A stretch of DNA of 6,844 nucleotides, from contig CAYXRN010000164.1 in assembly GCA_964467635.1 (NCBI GenBank), forward strand, positions 1 through 6,844. Reading direction: 5' to 3'. This DNA is from FW021-bin31 sp964467635. GTDB taxonomy: Bacteria > Bacteroidota > Bacteroidia > Chitinophagales > Chitinophagaceae. This document shows, piece after piece, positions 1-6,117 of the stretch. How positions within the stretch are numbered: the first letter of the stretch is position 1; every line of letters starts with the position of its first letter. Below the pieces are notes generated by a model, which ran no database searches, had not been told where the DNA came from, and saw only the letters and a list, made by a program, of their open reading frames with translations. The translations under genes and the position numbers were made by a program.

Positions 1-35
1 CACAGTGAGGAGCCCATTTTGCCTGCAGAAACTAA

Positions 36-50
36 AACAGGGACGCTGTT
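36..50 (+). terminator. Weak hairpin, possible terminator of an upstream gene
   Basis: AACAG (36-40) and CTGTT (46-50) form a perfect 5-bp stem around a 5-nt loop. A T-rich but interrupted tract follows at about 51-72. It could end transcription of a gene lying left of the window. The stem is short and the T tract is broken by C and G, so this is only a weak candidate. Confidence 0.2.
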
Positions 51-65
51 GTCTTTTCTCTTCTG

Positions 66-106
66 TCATTTTGGCTGAAATGAAGGTTTTGGCAATAAAG
101 TTGCCA
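66..106. repeat. Two adjacent short inverted repeats upstream of grpE
   Basis: Two perfect 6-bp dyads lie in tandem in the grpE leader. The first is TCATTT (66-71) with AAATGA (78-83), spaced 6 nt. The second is TGGCAA (90-95) with TTGCCA (101-106), spaced 5 nt. Neither resembles the CIRCE operator of HrcA. The second dyad would lie between a TTTG at 88-91 and a poor -7 match at 116-123, where a repressor site would be expected. Short dyads like these also arise by chance, so an operator role is speculative. Confidence 0.25.
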
Positions 107-141
107 CATTCCGGTTATCTTGCTTTAAAAACCCTTTTGAA

Positions 142-750
142 ATGAAAATACGTATGAAAAAGAAAAAACCTGAAAATATGGAAGAAAAAGAGGAAAAGGA
201 TATGGAAGAAATGAAGCGGGAAGAGGTGGATGCGGAGGCCTCTGAACCTGAAGCAGTGGAAGCAGCGGAAAAAGACGAAACTGAAAAGGAGGAAGTAGCG
301 GAAGAGGCAGCCGAAGGTTCTCAAGAACTAAAAGAGCTGCGCAACAAGTATTTGCGCTTGGTAGCGGAGTTTGATAATTACCGCAAACGGGTAGCCCGTG
401 AACGGATAGAGCTGATACAGACTTCTGAAAAAGACGTGGTAGTTTCGCTGCTTGATATCCTGGATGATGCCGACCGGGCGGAGGAGCAAATGGAGAAGAC
501 GGAAGATATGGAGGTCGTCAAAAAAGGCGCTTTGCTGATCTTCGATAAATTACGTAAGGTGCTGAAATCCAGGGGGTTGAAAGAAATGGAGAGCATACAT
601 AGTGATTATGATGCGGAATTGCAGGAAGCAGTTGCGGAAGTACCCGCCCCTTCGGAAGAATTGAAAGGAAAGGTAATTGATAATATTCAAAAGGGATATT
701 ATCTGAATGATAAAATCATCAGACATGCCAAGGTAGTTGTCGGTAAATGA
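142..750 (+). CDS. grpE: GrpE, nucleotide exchange factor of DnaK
   Basis: GrpE is the cytosolic dimeric co-chaperone that releases ADP from DnaK so that substrate can leave and the cycle restart. The protein is 202 residues, a normal length. Residues 1-60 are a low-complexity, very acidic Glu/Lys tail. Residues 61-115 form the long coiled-coil helix, with the family pattern LRNKYLRLVAEFDNYRKR at about 66-83. The C-terminal beta domain (about 145-202) ends in the conserved GYYLNDKIIRHAKVVVGK. In the family signature preceding this, the usual His of the HEA core is Gln161 (LQEAV), a mild departure. The start at 142 is the first in-frame ATG after the non-coding leader; ATGs at 154 and 178 are possible alternatives, and no Shine-Dalgarno sequence decides between them. 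dnaJ follows after 16 bp, so the two are surely co-transcribed; dnaK is not in the window. Confidence 0.95.
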   Translation: MKIRMKKKKPENMEEKEEKDMEEMKREEVDAEASEPEAVEAAEKDETEKEEVAEEAAEGSQELKELRNKYLRLVAEFDNYRKRVARERIELIQTSEKDVVVSLLDILDDADRAEEQMEKTEDMEVVKKGALLIFDKLRKVLKSRGLKEMESIHSDYDAELQEAVAEVPAPSEELKGKVIDNIQKGYYLNDKIIRHAKVVVGK

Positions 751-766
751 GGAAAAAAATTGACGC

Positions 767-1921
767 ATGACAAAAAGAGATTATTATGAGGTACTGAGTG
801 TATCCAAAGATGCCAATCAGACAGAAATCAAGAAAGCTTATCGCAAAGTGGCGATGAAGTATCATCCGGACAGAAACCCGGGAGATAAGGCGGCGGAAGA
901 TAAGTTTAAGGAAGCGGCAGAAGCCTATGAGGTATTGAGTAATCCGGATAAGCGGAGCCAATATGATCGCTTTGGACATGCGGGAATGAGTGGCGCCGGC
1001 GGCTTTGGTGGCGGTGGGATGCGCATGGATGATATTTTTTCCAACTTTGGAGATATTTTCGGAGAAGACATCTTCAGCAGCTTTTTTGGTGGTGGAGGAC
1101 GGTCTTCGGGAGGACAACGTTCCCGTGGCGTCCGCGGTACTAACCTGAGGGTGAGACTTAAACTGAATTTTAAGGAGATCGCCAAAGGGGTCACCAAAAA
1201 GATTAAGGTGAAAAAATATTCCCGCTGTTCCCAATGCGGGGGGAACGGGGCCAAGGACCAGTCTTCCTTTCAAACCTGTGGCACTTGTGGTGGTTCCGGT
1301 CAGGTGCGTAAGGTATCCCAGACCTTTTTGGGGCAGATGCAGACCGTGACAACTTGTCCGACCTGTAATGGGCAGGGATCTATTATCACTGCCAAATGCG
1401 GCCAATGCCATGGCTCCGGTCGTACCTACGGAGAAGAAACTGTTTCTATTGATATTCCGGCAGGAGTGGAAGGCGGCATGCAATTGAGCCTGGCAGGAAA
1501 AGGGAATGCCGGCGAGCGCGGCGGGATGAATGGCGACCTGATTGTTTTAATAGAAGAAGAACCTCATCCGGAGCTTCAGCGGGAAGGAATGAACGTAGCC
1601 TATGACCTGCATATCTCCATACCTGACGCGATCTTCGGAAATAAACTGGAAGTACCGACGATTGAAGGACACGTCAAAATAAATATTCCCGCAGGGACCC
1701 AAAGTGGTAAAATATTCCGGCTAAAAGGGAAAGGCTTTCCGGTGGTACAGAGTTATGAAAAAGGAGACCAGCTTATACGGGTCAATGTCTGGACGCCCCA
1801 GCATCTGAGCCCTGAGGAAAAGGATTTTTTCGAGAAAGTGCAGGAGTCAGAGAACTTCAAGCCGCAACCGGGTAAATCGGAAAAGAATTTTTTTGACAAA
1901 ATAAAAGACGTGTTTAGCTAG
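767..1921 (+). CDS. dnaJ: Chaperone protein DnaJ (type I Hsp40)
   Basis: DnaJ delivers unfolded clients to DnaK and stimulates its ATPase; it acts in the cytosol with GrpE, encoded just upstream. The 384-residue protein has the full type I layout. The J domain covers about 4-69, with the essential HPD at 33-35. A Gly/Phe-rich linker covers about 70-115. The zinc-binding domain has all four CxxCxGxG repeats intact (154-161, 171-178, 197-204, 211-218). The two beta client-binding domains run from about 220 to 345. The tail ending FFDKIKDVFS resembles Bacteroidota DnaJ proteins, from family knowledge. The start at 767 places MTKRDYYEVL at the usual N-terminus. A GAGGA sequence overlapping the grpE stop codon lies about 12 nt upstream. 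The last 8 bp overlap the convergent rsmI end, and no terminator hairpin is visible there. Confidence 0.98.
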   Translation: MTKRDYYEVLSVSKDANQTEIKKAYRKVAMKYHPDRNPGDKAAEDKFKEAAEAYEVLSNPDKRSQYDRFGHAGMSGAGGFGGGGMRMDDIFSNFGDIFGEDIFSSFFGGGGRSSGGQRSRGVRGTNLRVRLKLNFKEIAKGVTKKIKVKKYSRCSQCGGNGAKDQSSFQTCGTCGGSGQVRKVSQTFLGQMQTVTTCPTCNGQGSIITAKCGQCHGSGRTYGEETVSIDIPAGVEGGMQLSLAGKGNAGERGGMNGDLIVLIEEEPHPELQREGMNVAYDLHISIPDAIFGNKLEVPTIEGHVKINIPAGTQSGKIFRLKGKGFPVVQSYEKGDQLIRVNVWTPQHLSPEEKDFFEKVQESENFKPQPGKSEKNFFDKIKDVFS

Positions 1922-2594
1922 CGGCCTTTCCTGCCACCACGATCACGATCTCTCCCTTGACCTTTGGTTGTTTTTTATAAAAGGAATAAACGTCCTGTAG
2001 GGATCCCCTTTTGTTTTCTTCAAATATTTTGGTCAGCTCCCGGCAGACACAACAGGCCCGTTCCGCACCGAAGAAGGTGATGAAGTCGGCTAACGTCCTT
2101 ACCAACCGCATGGGAGATTCATAGAACACCAAGGTGCGTTCTTCTTCTGCCAACTGCGTCAGTAACGTTTTTCGCCCTTTTTTCGGCGGAAGAAAACCTT
2201 CAAAAGCAAATCGATTCATCGGGATGCCGCTGTTGACCAGCGCTGGCACAAAAGCGGTGGCGCCGGGCAGACAGGTGATCGCTATGCCTTCGCGGATGCA
2301 CGCACGTGCCAAAAAGAAACCCGGGTCAGATACGCCGGGGGTACCGGCGTCCGTCAGTAAGGCCATCTGCTCACCGGATTGCATCCTTTCAACCAGGCGA
2401 TCGGTAATTCGGTGTTCGTTATGCTGGTGGTAGGCCGTCAGCGGTTTTTCAATGCCGTAATGCCGGAGAAGAACGGAGGAGGTTCTTGTATCTTCGGCCA
2501 GGATCACATCCACCTGTTGTAAAATGGTTACAGCGCGATAAGTAAAGTCCTGGAGGTTGCCTATGGGGGTTGGTATGAGATACAGTTTAGCCAT
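1914..2594 (-). CDS. rsmI: RsmI, 16S rRNA (cytidine1402-2'-O)-methyltransferase
   Basis: RsmI transfers a methyl group from SAM to the 2'-O of C1402 in 16S rRNA; with RsmH (not in this window) it makes m4Cm1402 in the decoding centre. The 226-residue protein has the tetrapyrrole-methylase fold. Family motifs are PTPIGNLQD (8-16), AEDTR (33-37), HQHNEH (56-61), LLTDAGTPGVSDPG (79-92), LPGATA (109-114) and CRELTKIFEE (184-193). It ends shortly after GEIVIVVAG (214-222). This is about 60 residues shorter than E. coli RsmI and lacks the C-terminal extension, which I believe is normal in Bacteroidota. I chose the ATG at 2594; an in-frame TTG directly before it (2597) would add one residue. purS ends 10 bp upstream, so the two are very likely one transcript. 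The stop codon lies inside the convergent dnaJ end. Confidence 0.96.
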   Translation of the reverse strand: MAKLYLIPTPIGNLQDFTYRAVTILQQVDVILAEDTRTSSVLLRHYGIEKPLTAYHQHNEHRITDRLVERMQSGEQMALLTDAGTPGVSDPGFFLARACIREGIAITCLPGATAFVPALVNSGIPMNRFAFEGFLPPKKGRKTLLTQLAEEERTLVFYESPMRLVRTLADFITFFGAERACCVCRELTKIFEENKRGSLQDVYSFYKKQPKVKGEIVIVVAGKAAS

Positions 2595-2604
2595 CAAAGC
2601 ATGG

Positions 2605-2856
2605 TCAGGCTTCTGTTATTTTAACTTCGAAATATTCCATTACCGGATTGGCCAGCAGCTTTTTACAGGCCTCCTCTGCCAGTTTGCGGGCAGCTTCGCT
2701 GTTATCAGCATCGATCTGGAGGATAAGGTGTTTGCCTATACGTACATCGTGAATAGCTTCCAACCCCAGGTTCTTCAGTCCACTTTGGACAGCTTTTCCC
2801 TGAGGATCTAGCAATTCTTTTAGTGGCATCACATTGATTAAAGCAGTAAAAGTCAT
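2605..2856 (-). CDS. purS: PurS, small subunit of FGAM synthase
   Basis: PurS is the small structural subunit of the three-part phosphoribosylformylglycinamidine synthase (PurS-PurQ-PurL). This complex converts FGAR, glutamine and ATP to FGAM in the fourth step of purine synthesis. The protein has 83 residues, the family's usual size, and shows the expected pattern: an N-terminal strand leading to VMPLKELLDPQGKAV (9-23), then LKNLGLEAIHDVRIGKHLIL (27-46), and ANPVMEYFEVKI near the C-terminus. In many bacteria purS sits next to purQ and purL; here it stands alone between pssA and rsmI. Its presence implies that small-form purL and purQ lie elsewhere in the genome. A good Bacteroidota promoter match lies 17 bp upstream of the ATG. 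rsmI follows after 10 bp. Confidence 0.95.
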   Translation of the reverse strand: MTFTALINVMPLKELLDPQGKAVQSGLKNLGLEAIHDVRIGKHLILQIDADNSEAARKLAEEACKKLLANPVMEYFEVKITEA

Positions 2857-2873
2857 TCTGTTTCAATTTGAGG

Positions 2874-2881
2874 CAAACCTA
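2874..2881 (-). promoter_or_regulatory. Promoter -7 element before purS
   Basis: The minus strand reads TAGGTTTG here, a perfect match to the Bacteroidota -7 consensus TAnnTTTG. It lies in the 44-bp gap between pssA and purS. A clear TTTG at -33 is missing; the nearest sequence is a T-rich stretch around 2894-2898. Transcription would start near 2870, giving a leader of about a dozen bases. This suggests purS-rsmI can be transcribed independently of pepP-pssA. Confidence 0.5.
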
Positions 2882-2900
2882 CGCCATTTTTCTAAAACTT

Positions 2901-3665
2901 TTACTCGGGAGCGAACCAAAACTTCCCGACGGACAGCACGACATACAGAAAAAAACAGAAAGGAACCGCTGCCCAGTAGAGAAAAGGAATGCTGATGGCG
3001 GTCAGCAGGATTAAAAGGTATAACAGCGCATTTTTTTTCCAGGAGAAACTTTTAATCTTTAAACTGAAAAAGGGAATATTGCATACCATCAGAAAACAAA
3101 GCAGGGCGATCAGTAGATAAAGCAGCCACGGATGTTGCAGCCATCCGGCTACCGGCATTTGCTGATAAAAAAGCAAGAGTGGAAACGAGGCCACCATCAG
3201 CCCTACTGCTGGCGTAGGCACCCCGATAAAATGCGTGGTCTGGCGGGTGTCGACATTAAAACGCCCCAGGCGGTAGGCGGCAAAGCAGGGCAACAGCAGG
3301 GCCGGAATGACCTGTAATATACTTACCTGAAGCGCATCCGGCTGTCTCATCCAGGCGGTATTTAGTAAATGATAAAATATCATGCCGGGGGCGAGGCCAA
3401 AGGTCACCACATCAGCCAGTGAATCCAGCTGAACGCCCAAAGGGGACTGCACACGCAGCAACCGGGCCACAAAACCGTCCATAAAATCCAATACCGCAGC
3501 AATGGCGATAAGTACCGAGGCCCAATAGACAGGAGGGGGGGAAGTAACCAGGAATTCCTGTCCCTGATAATGGGCAATAAATACCGGTGTATGCAGCGTA
3601 AATACGATCGCCAGCGCGCCACAGAAAAGGTTGCCGAGGGTCAGGATGTTGGGTATTTGCTTCAT
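2901..3665 (-). CDS. pssA: PssA, CDP-diacylglycerol--serine O-phosphatidyltransferase
   Basis: PssA is a membrane enzyme that joins CDP-diacylglycerol and L-serine to phosphatidylserine and CMP, the first step toward phosphatidylethanolamine. The protein has 254 residues. It carries the exact CDP-alcohol phosphatidyltransferase motif D-G-x2-A-R-x8-G-x3-D-x3-D: D63, G64, A67, R68, G77, D81, D85. The start MKQIPNILTLGNLFCG and the later AAYRLGRFNVD with FIGVPTPA (129-153) point to the serine-specific type II branch rather than PgsA. Hydrophobic segments lie at about 8-24, 48-62, 88-101, 113-131, 150-168, 179-199, 212-230 and 232-248, so it is an integral inner-membrane protein. pepP ends 42 bp upstream with no promoter match between them, so co-transcription with pepP is likely. 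A decarboxylase partner (psd) is not in the window. Confidence 0.95.
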   Translation of the reverse strand: MKQIPNILTLGNLFCGALAIVFTLHTPVFIAHYQGQEFLVTSPPPVYWASVLIAIAAVLDFMDGFVARLLRVQSPLGVQLDSLADVVTFGLAPGMIFYHLLNTAWMRQPDALQVSILQVIPALLLPCFAAYRLGRFNVDTRQTTHFIGVPTPAVGLMVASFPLLLFYQQMPVAGWLQHPWLLYLLIALLCFLMVCNIPFFSLKIKSFSWKKNALLYLLILLTAISIPFLYWAAVPFCFFLYVVLSVGKFWFAPE

Positions 3666-3675
3666 GGCTAAGTTA

Positions 3676-3699
3676 ACAGACGGGCCGTTACAGACCGGC
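3676..3699. repeat. Imperfect tandem 10-mers between pepP and pssA
   Basis: ACAGACGGGC (3676-3685) and ACAGACCGGC (3690-3699) match at 9 of 10 positions and start 14 bp apart. They fill most of the 42-bp intergenic gap just upstream of the pssA start. GCCG (3684-3687) and CGGC (3696-3699) can also pair as a 4-bp hairpin around 8 nt. A binding site is possible, but the repeat is too short to exclude chance. Confidence 0.25.
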
Positions 3700-3707
3700 T
3701 ACTTGTG

Positions 3708-4997
3708 TTATTTCATGAGTTGTTCGATGTCATCAGCTTCTATGGGAATGTTTTTCATCAAATCGATATTGCCACTTTTCTTCACCCAGTAGTTGTTTTC
3801 AATGCGTATGCCCATCCGCTCCTCTTCAATATAAATGCCCGGTTCGATGGTCATTACCGCCCCTTCGGGAATGGGATGATGGAAGGAGGGCCCCAGGTCG
3901 TGCACATCGATACCCAGGTGATGAGAGATGCCGTGATAAAGATATTTTCGGTAAGCGGGATGTTTCGGATCCTCATTTTTAATGTCTGCTTCCGTCAACA
4001 GGCCCAGTTTGATAAATTCCTTCCCCGCTTCAATGCCCATTTGTTTATGGTAATCGTTAATGGTTACACCTGGTTTAAGAATGCTTCTGGCGTATCGATG
4101 AAGCCTGAGACAAGCGTCATAAACTTCCCTTTGCCTTTTCGTGAATTTGCCATTCACCGGAAGCGTCCTGCTCAGGTCTGCATTGTAATGGCCATACCTG
4201 GCGCCAAAATCCATCAAAATCAGCTCTCCATCCTTGCACTGGTTGTTGTTAGAAACGTAATGTAAGGTACGCGCACGGTCTCCGCTGGCCAGGATGGAGG
4301 CATATCCTTCGCCCGTCGCCCTGTTTCTTAAAAATTCGTGCATCATCTCTGCCTGGATTTCAAACTCCCATACCCCGGGTCTGATAAATTGCATGATCCG
4401 CCGGAATGCCTTTTCTGTAATGTCAATGGCGGCTTGAATGACTTCTATTTCATATTTGGTTTTTACGGAACGTAACTTTTTTAACAAAGGAGCGGCCCGT
4501 TGGAATTGGTGTAAGGGGTATTGCTTTTGCAGTTCAAGGGCATAGCGATAATCGCGGGATGGCGGGGCGGCCGGTTTGCGGTCGTTTTCATTGGTATTTA
4601 AATAGACATAGGTGGCGCTGTTCATCCATTTTTGCAACAGGGCAGGCAGTTCATCCAGCCATACCACATTTTGGATGCCTGAAACGGCAGTGGCTTCCTC
4701 CGCTCTCAGCCGATGGCCGTCCCATTTTTCTTTCATTTCATTCGGCCTGACCAACACCAGTACCTCCCGGTTTTCCTTATCTGGATTGTCCGGATAGAGG
4801 ATCAACATGGTATCTTCCTGCTCAATACCGGTCAGCCAGATCAGGTCCGCATTTTGGACAAAAGGATAGAGGGCGTCCCCATTGGAACCTATTTCGTCAT
4901 TGGAATTAAAAATAGCAATGGCATCGGGACGTAACTCATTTACAAATCGCTTCCTGTTTTCGGTAAATAATTCGGTGTTCAGTGGCAGGTATTTCAT
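3708..4997 (-). CDS. pepP: Xaa-Pro aminopeptidase (aminopeptidase P, M24B)
   Basis: This enzyme removes the N-terminal residue from peptides whose second residue is proline, using two metal ions, usually Mn2+. The protein has 429 residues, close to E. coli PepP. Residues 1-140 form the aminopeptidase P N-terminal domain, with DALYPFVQNADLIWLTG at 41-57. The pita-bread catalytic domain follows from about 175. All five metal ligands are present: D263 and D274 in the DFGARYGHYNADLSRT stretch, H359 in HGISHHLG, E385 in TIEPGIY and E400 in GIRIENN. The supporting His355 and His366 are also present. There is no signal peptide, so it should be cytosolic. The ATG at 4997 gives the expected N-terminus; an out-of-frame ATG lies 7 bp upstream. 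It is the first gene of the minus-strand run and is divergent from folD. Confidence 0.95.
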   Translation of the reverse strand: MKYLPLNTELFTENRKRFVNELRPDAIAIFNSNDEIGSNGDALYPFVQNADLIWLTGIEQEDTMLILYPDNPDKENREVLVLVRPNEMKEKWDGHRLRAEEATAVSGIQNVVWLDELPALLQKWMNSATYVYLNTNENDRKPAAPPSRDYRYALELQKQYPLHQFQRAAPLLKKLRSVKTKYEIEVIQAAIDITEKAFRRIMQFIRPGVWEFEIQAEMMHEFLRNRATGEGYASILASGDRARTLHYVSNNNQCKDGELILMDFGARYGHYNADLSRTLPVNGKFTKRQREVYDACLRLHRYARSILKPGVTINDYHKQMGIEAGKEFIKLGLLTEADIKNEDPKHPAYRKYLYHGISHHLGIDVHDLGPSFHHPIPEGAVMTIEPGIYIEEERMGIRIENNYWVKKSGNIDLMKNIPIEADDIEQLMK

Positions 4998-5032
4998 CGG
5001 TCATTGTAGCTTTAGAAAATTAATAGGAGCCG

Positions 5033-5039
5033 CAAAGTA
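5033..5039 (-). promoter_or_regulatory. Weak candidate promoter for pepP
   Basis: The minus strand reads TACTTTG, one base shorter than the TAnnTTTG consensus, about 35 bp before the pepP ATG. No clear -33 TTTG is seen at the right distance. It is the only reasonable candidate in the divergent region on this strand. Confidence 0.25.
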
Positions 5040-5040
5040 C

Positions 5041-5185
5041 GTATTTTGTGTTAAACCATGGGGAGTACAGAGCGGGAAAATTGCCGGGGAGCGCCCGAGC
5101 GCAGCAAGCAAAGCGTCTCGGCCGGTGAAGCCAAAAAACCTTTCGTTTTTTTGGCCCTCCGCAAATATGCTGTTTTGCAGAGCCA
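5041..5185. other. GC-rich, self-complementary intergenic element of unknown function
   Basis: This stretch between the divergent pepP and folD genes is explained by neither. Positions 5061-5130 are about two-thirds G+C, while the flanks are A+T rich. It has nested dyads: CCGG (5084-5087) with CCGG (5122-5125) outside, and CCGAGCGC (5095-5102) with GCG-T-CTCGG (5113-5121) inside. A perfect 9-bp stem, GCCAAAAAA (5130-5138) with TTTTTTGGC (5147-5155), follows. If the promoters predicted at 5033-5039 (-) and 5195-5202 (+) are right, it belongs to neither gene's mRNA. It could be a dispersed intergenic repeat, a small RNA gene or a decayed sequence. Short open frames cross it on both strands but begin poorly and resemble no family I know. 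Confidence 0.45.
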
Positions 5186-5202
5186 AAACTTTATTACCTT
5201 TG
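5175..5202 (+). promoter_or_regulatory. folD promoter, nearly leaderless
   Basis: TACCTTTG at 5195-5202 matches the Bacteroidota -7 consensus TAnnTTTG perfectly. TTTTG ending at 5177 supplies a -33 element after a 17-nt gap. With the -7 element ending 4 nt before the folD ATG at 5207, transcription should begin at or within a base or two of the start codon. No ribosome binding site would then be transcribed. Confidence 0.6.
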
Positions 5203-5206
5203 CCAT

Positions 5207-6094
5207 ATGGAAATATTAGACGGCAAGCTCGTATCCGGAGCCGTAAAAGAACAGCTAAAAGAGGCAGTGAATGAAAGGATAAAAAAAGGGAAGAAACGCC
5301 CGCATTTAGCTGTGATCTTAGTCGGAAACAACGGTGCCAGCGAAACCTATGTGGCCTCCAAGGTCAGGTCGTGCGAAGAAATAGGTTTTGATTCTACCCT
5401 CTTGCGCTTTGACAATAAAATATCAGAAAAACATTTATTGGATCAGATCACCCAGTTAAACGAAAATGCGGAGGTGGATGGCATTCTGGTGCAACTTCCC
5501 TTGCCTGCCCACATTTCCAACAGCAATGTTATTTGTACCATTAATCCATCCAAAGACGTGGACGGATTTCATCCCAGCAGTATCGGCAAAATGGTCAATG
5601 GCATGCCTACTTTCATTCCGGCTACGCCTTATGGCATTATGCTGATGCTGGAACATTACCATATTCAAACTTCGGGAAAAAGGGCCGTGGTAATCGGCAG
5701 AAGCCACATAGTGGGTACGCCGATGAGCATTCTGCTGAGCCGCAATGCCCCTTATGGAAACTGTACCGTTACGCTGTGTCACTCCCGTACGCAGCATTTA
5801 AAAGGCCTTTGCCAGGAAGCCGATATTGTTGTGGCTGCGCTTGGGAAGCCTGGTTTTTTAACCGCGGATATGGTAAAAGAGGGAGCGGTAGTAATTGATG
5901 TCGGTATTACGCGGGTGCCGGACAGTTCCCGAAAAAGAGGCTACCGTTTAGCGGGAGATGTGAAGTTCGATGAAGTGGCGCCGAAATGCAGCTACATTAC
6001 CCCCGTCCCCGGGGGCGTAGGGCTGATGACGGTAGCGGCGTTGCTGAAAAATTGTTTCAATGCGGCTGCCGGTCCTAAAGCCGGAATGAATTAA
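5207..6094 (+). CDS. folD: FolD, methylenetetrahydrofolate dehydrogenase/cyclohydrolase
   Basis: FolD interconverts 5,10-methylene-THF and 10-formyl-THF through methenyl-THF, using NADP(H). It supplies formyl groups for purine synthesis and initiator tRNA. The 295-residue protein is a normal full-length cytosolic FolD. The catalytic residues are present with constant spacing to E. coli FolD: Y48 and K52 in TYVASKVRSCEEIGF, Q96 in DGILVQLPLP, and D119 in KDVDGFHP. The dinucleotide-binding motif is VVIGRSHIVGTPMSILL (161-177), and the C-terminal signature is PVPGGVGLMTVAALL (266-280). The start at 5207 gives the usual MEILDGKLVS N-terminus. The next gene, queE, starts 23 bp after the stop and has its own promoter match. 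The tail after about 284 (AAAGPKAGMN) is unconserved. Confidence 0.98.
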   Translation: MEILDGKLVSGAVKEQLKEAVNERIKKGKKRPHLAVILVGNNGASETYVASKVRSCEEIGFDSTLLRFDNKISEKHLLDQITQLNENAEVDGILVQLPLPAHISNSNVICTINPSKDVDGFHPSSIGKMVNGMPTFIPATPYGIMLMLEHYHIQTSGKRAVVIGRSHIVGTPMSILLSRNAPYGNCTVTLCHSRTQHLKGLCQEADIVVAALGKPGFLTADMVKEGAVVIDVGITRVPDSSRKRGYRLAGDVKFDEVAPKCSYITPVPGGVGLMTVAALLKNCFNAAAGPKAGMN

Positions 6095-6105
6095 GCCCAA
6101 TCAGG

Positions 6106-6113
6106 TACCTTTG
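6106..6113 (+). promoter_or_regulatory. queE promoter -7 element, nearly leaderless
   Basis: TACCTTTG, the same 8-mer as before folD, lies in the 23-bp folD-queE gap and again ends exactly 4 nt before the ATG (6118). There is no TTTG at the -33 position, which would fall in the last codons of folD, so the promoter may be weaker. Readthrough from folD is also possible. Confidence 0.45.
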
Positions 6114-6117
6114 TGTT

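Noticed and set aside
719..1483. 254-codon open frame on the minus strand opposite dnaJ
   Set aside because: It is antisense to an unmistakable DnaJ, resembles no family, and its openness follows from the codon composition of dnaJ.
2134..2433. 99-codon open frame on the plus strand opposite rsmI
   Set aside because: It is a shadow of rsmI with no domain, no initiation signal and a Ser/Arg/Pro-rich composition typical of antisense frames.
3705..4265. 186-codon open frame on the plus strand opposite pepP
   Set aside because: It is antisense to a complete aminopeptidase P with all metal ligands and has no recognisable domain or promoter.
4937..5004. Out-of-frame ATG 7 bp before the pepP start, giving a 22-codon upstream frame that overlaps pepP
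   Set aside because: It is short, lacks initiation context and is most simply chance; the pepP start itself fits the family well.
5130..5155. 9-bp A/T-rich stem as a rho-independent terminator
   Set aside because: The T run is part of the stem rather than following it, and no gene on either strand ends here.
5001..5186. 61-codon minus-strand frame covering the intergenic element, ending just before pepP
   Set aside because: It starts with TTG, no ribosome binding site is evident, and the sequence is better explained as a structured non-coding or repeat element. It could be revisited if the peptide proves conserved.
5058..5219. 53-codon plus-strand frame beginning ATG-GGG within the intergenic element, with AGGAG about 30 bp upstream
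   Set aside because: The AGGAG is too far from the ATG, the frame runs into folD out of phase, and no family resemblance is seen.
4882..5274. 130-codon plus-strand frame running from pepP antisense through the intergenic element into folD
   Set aside because: It overlaps two certain genes and has no start signals. The middle part reflects the GC-rich intergenic element rather than a protein.
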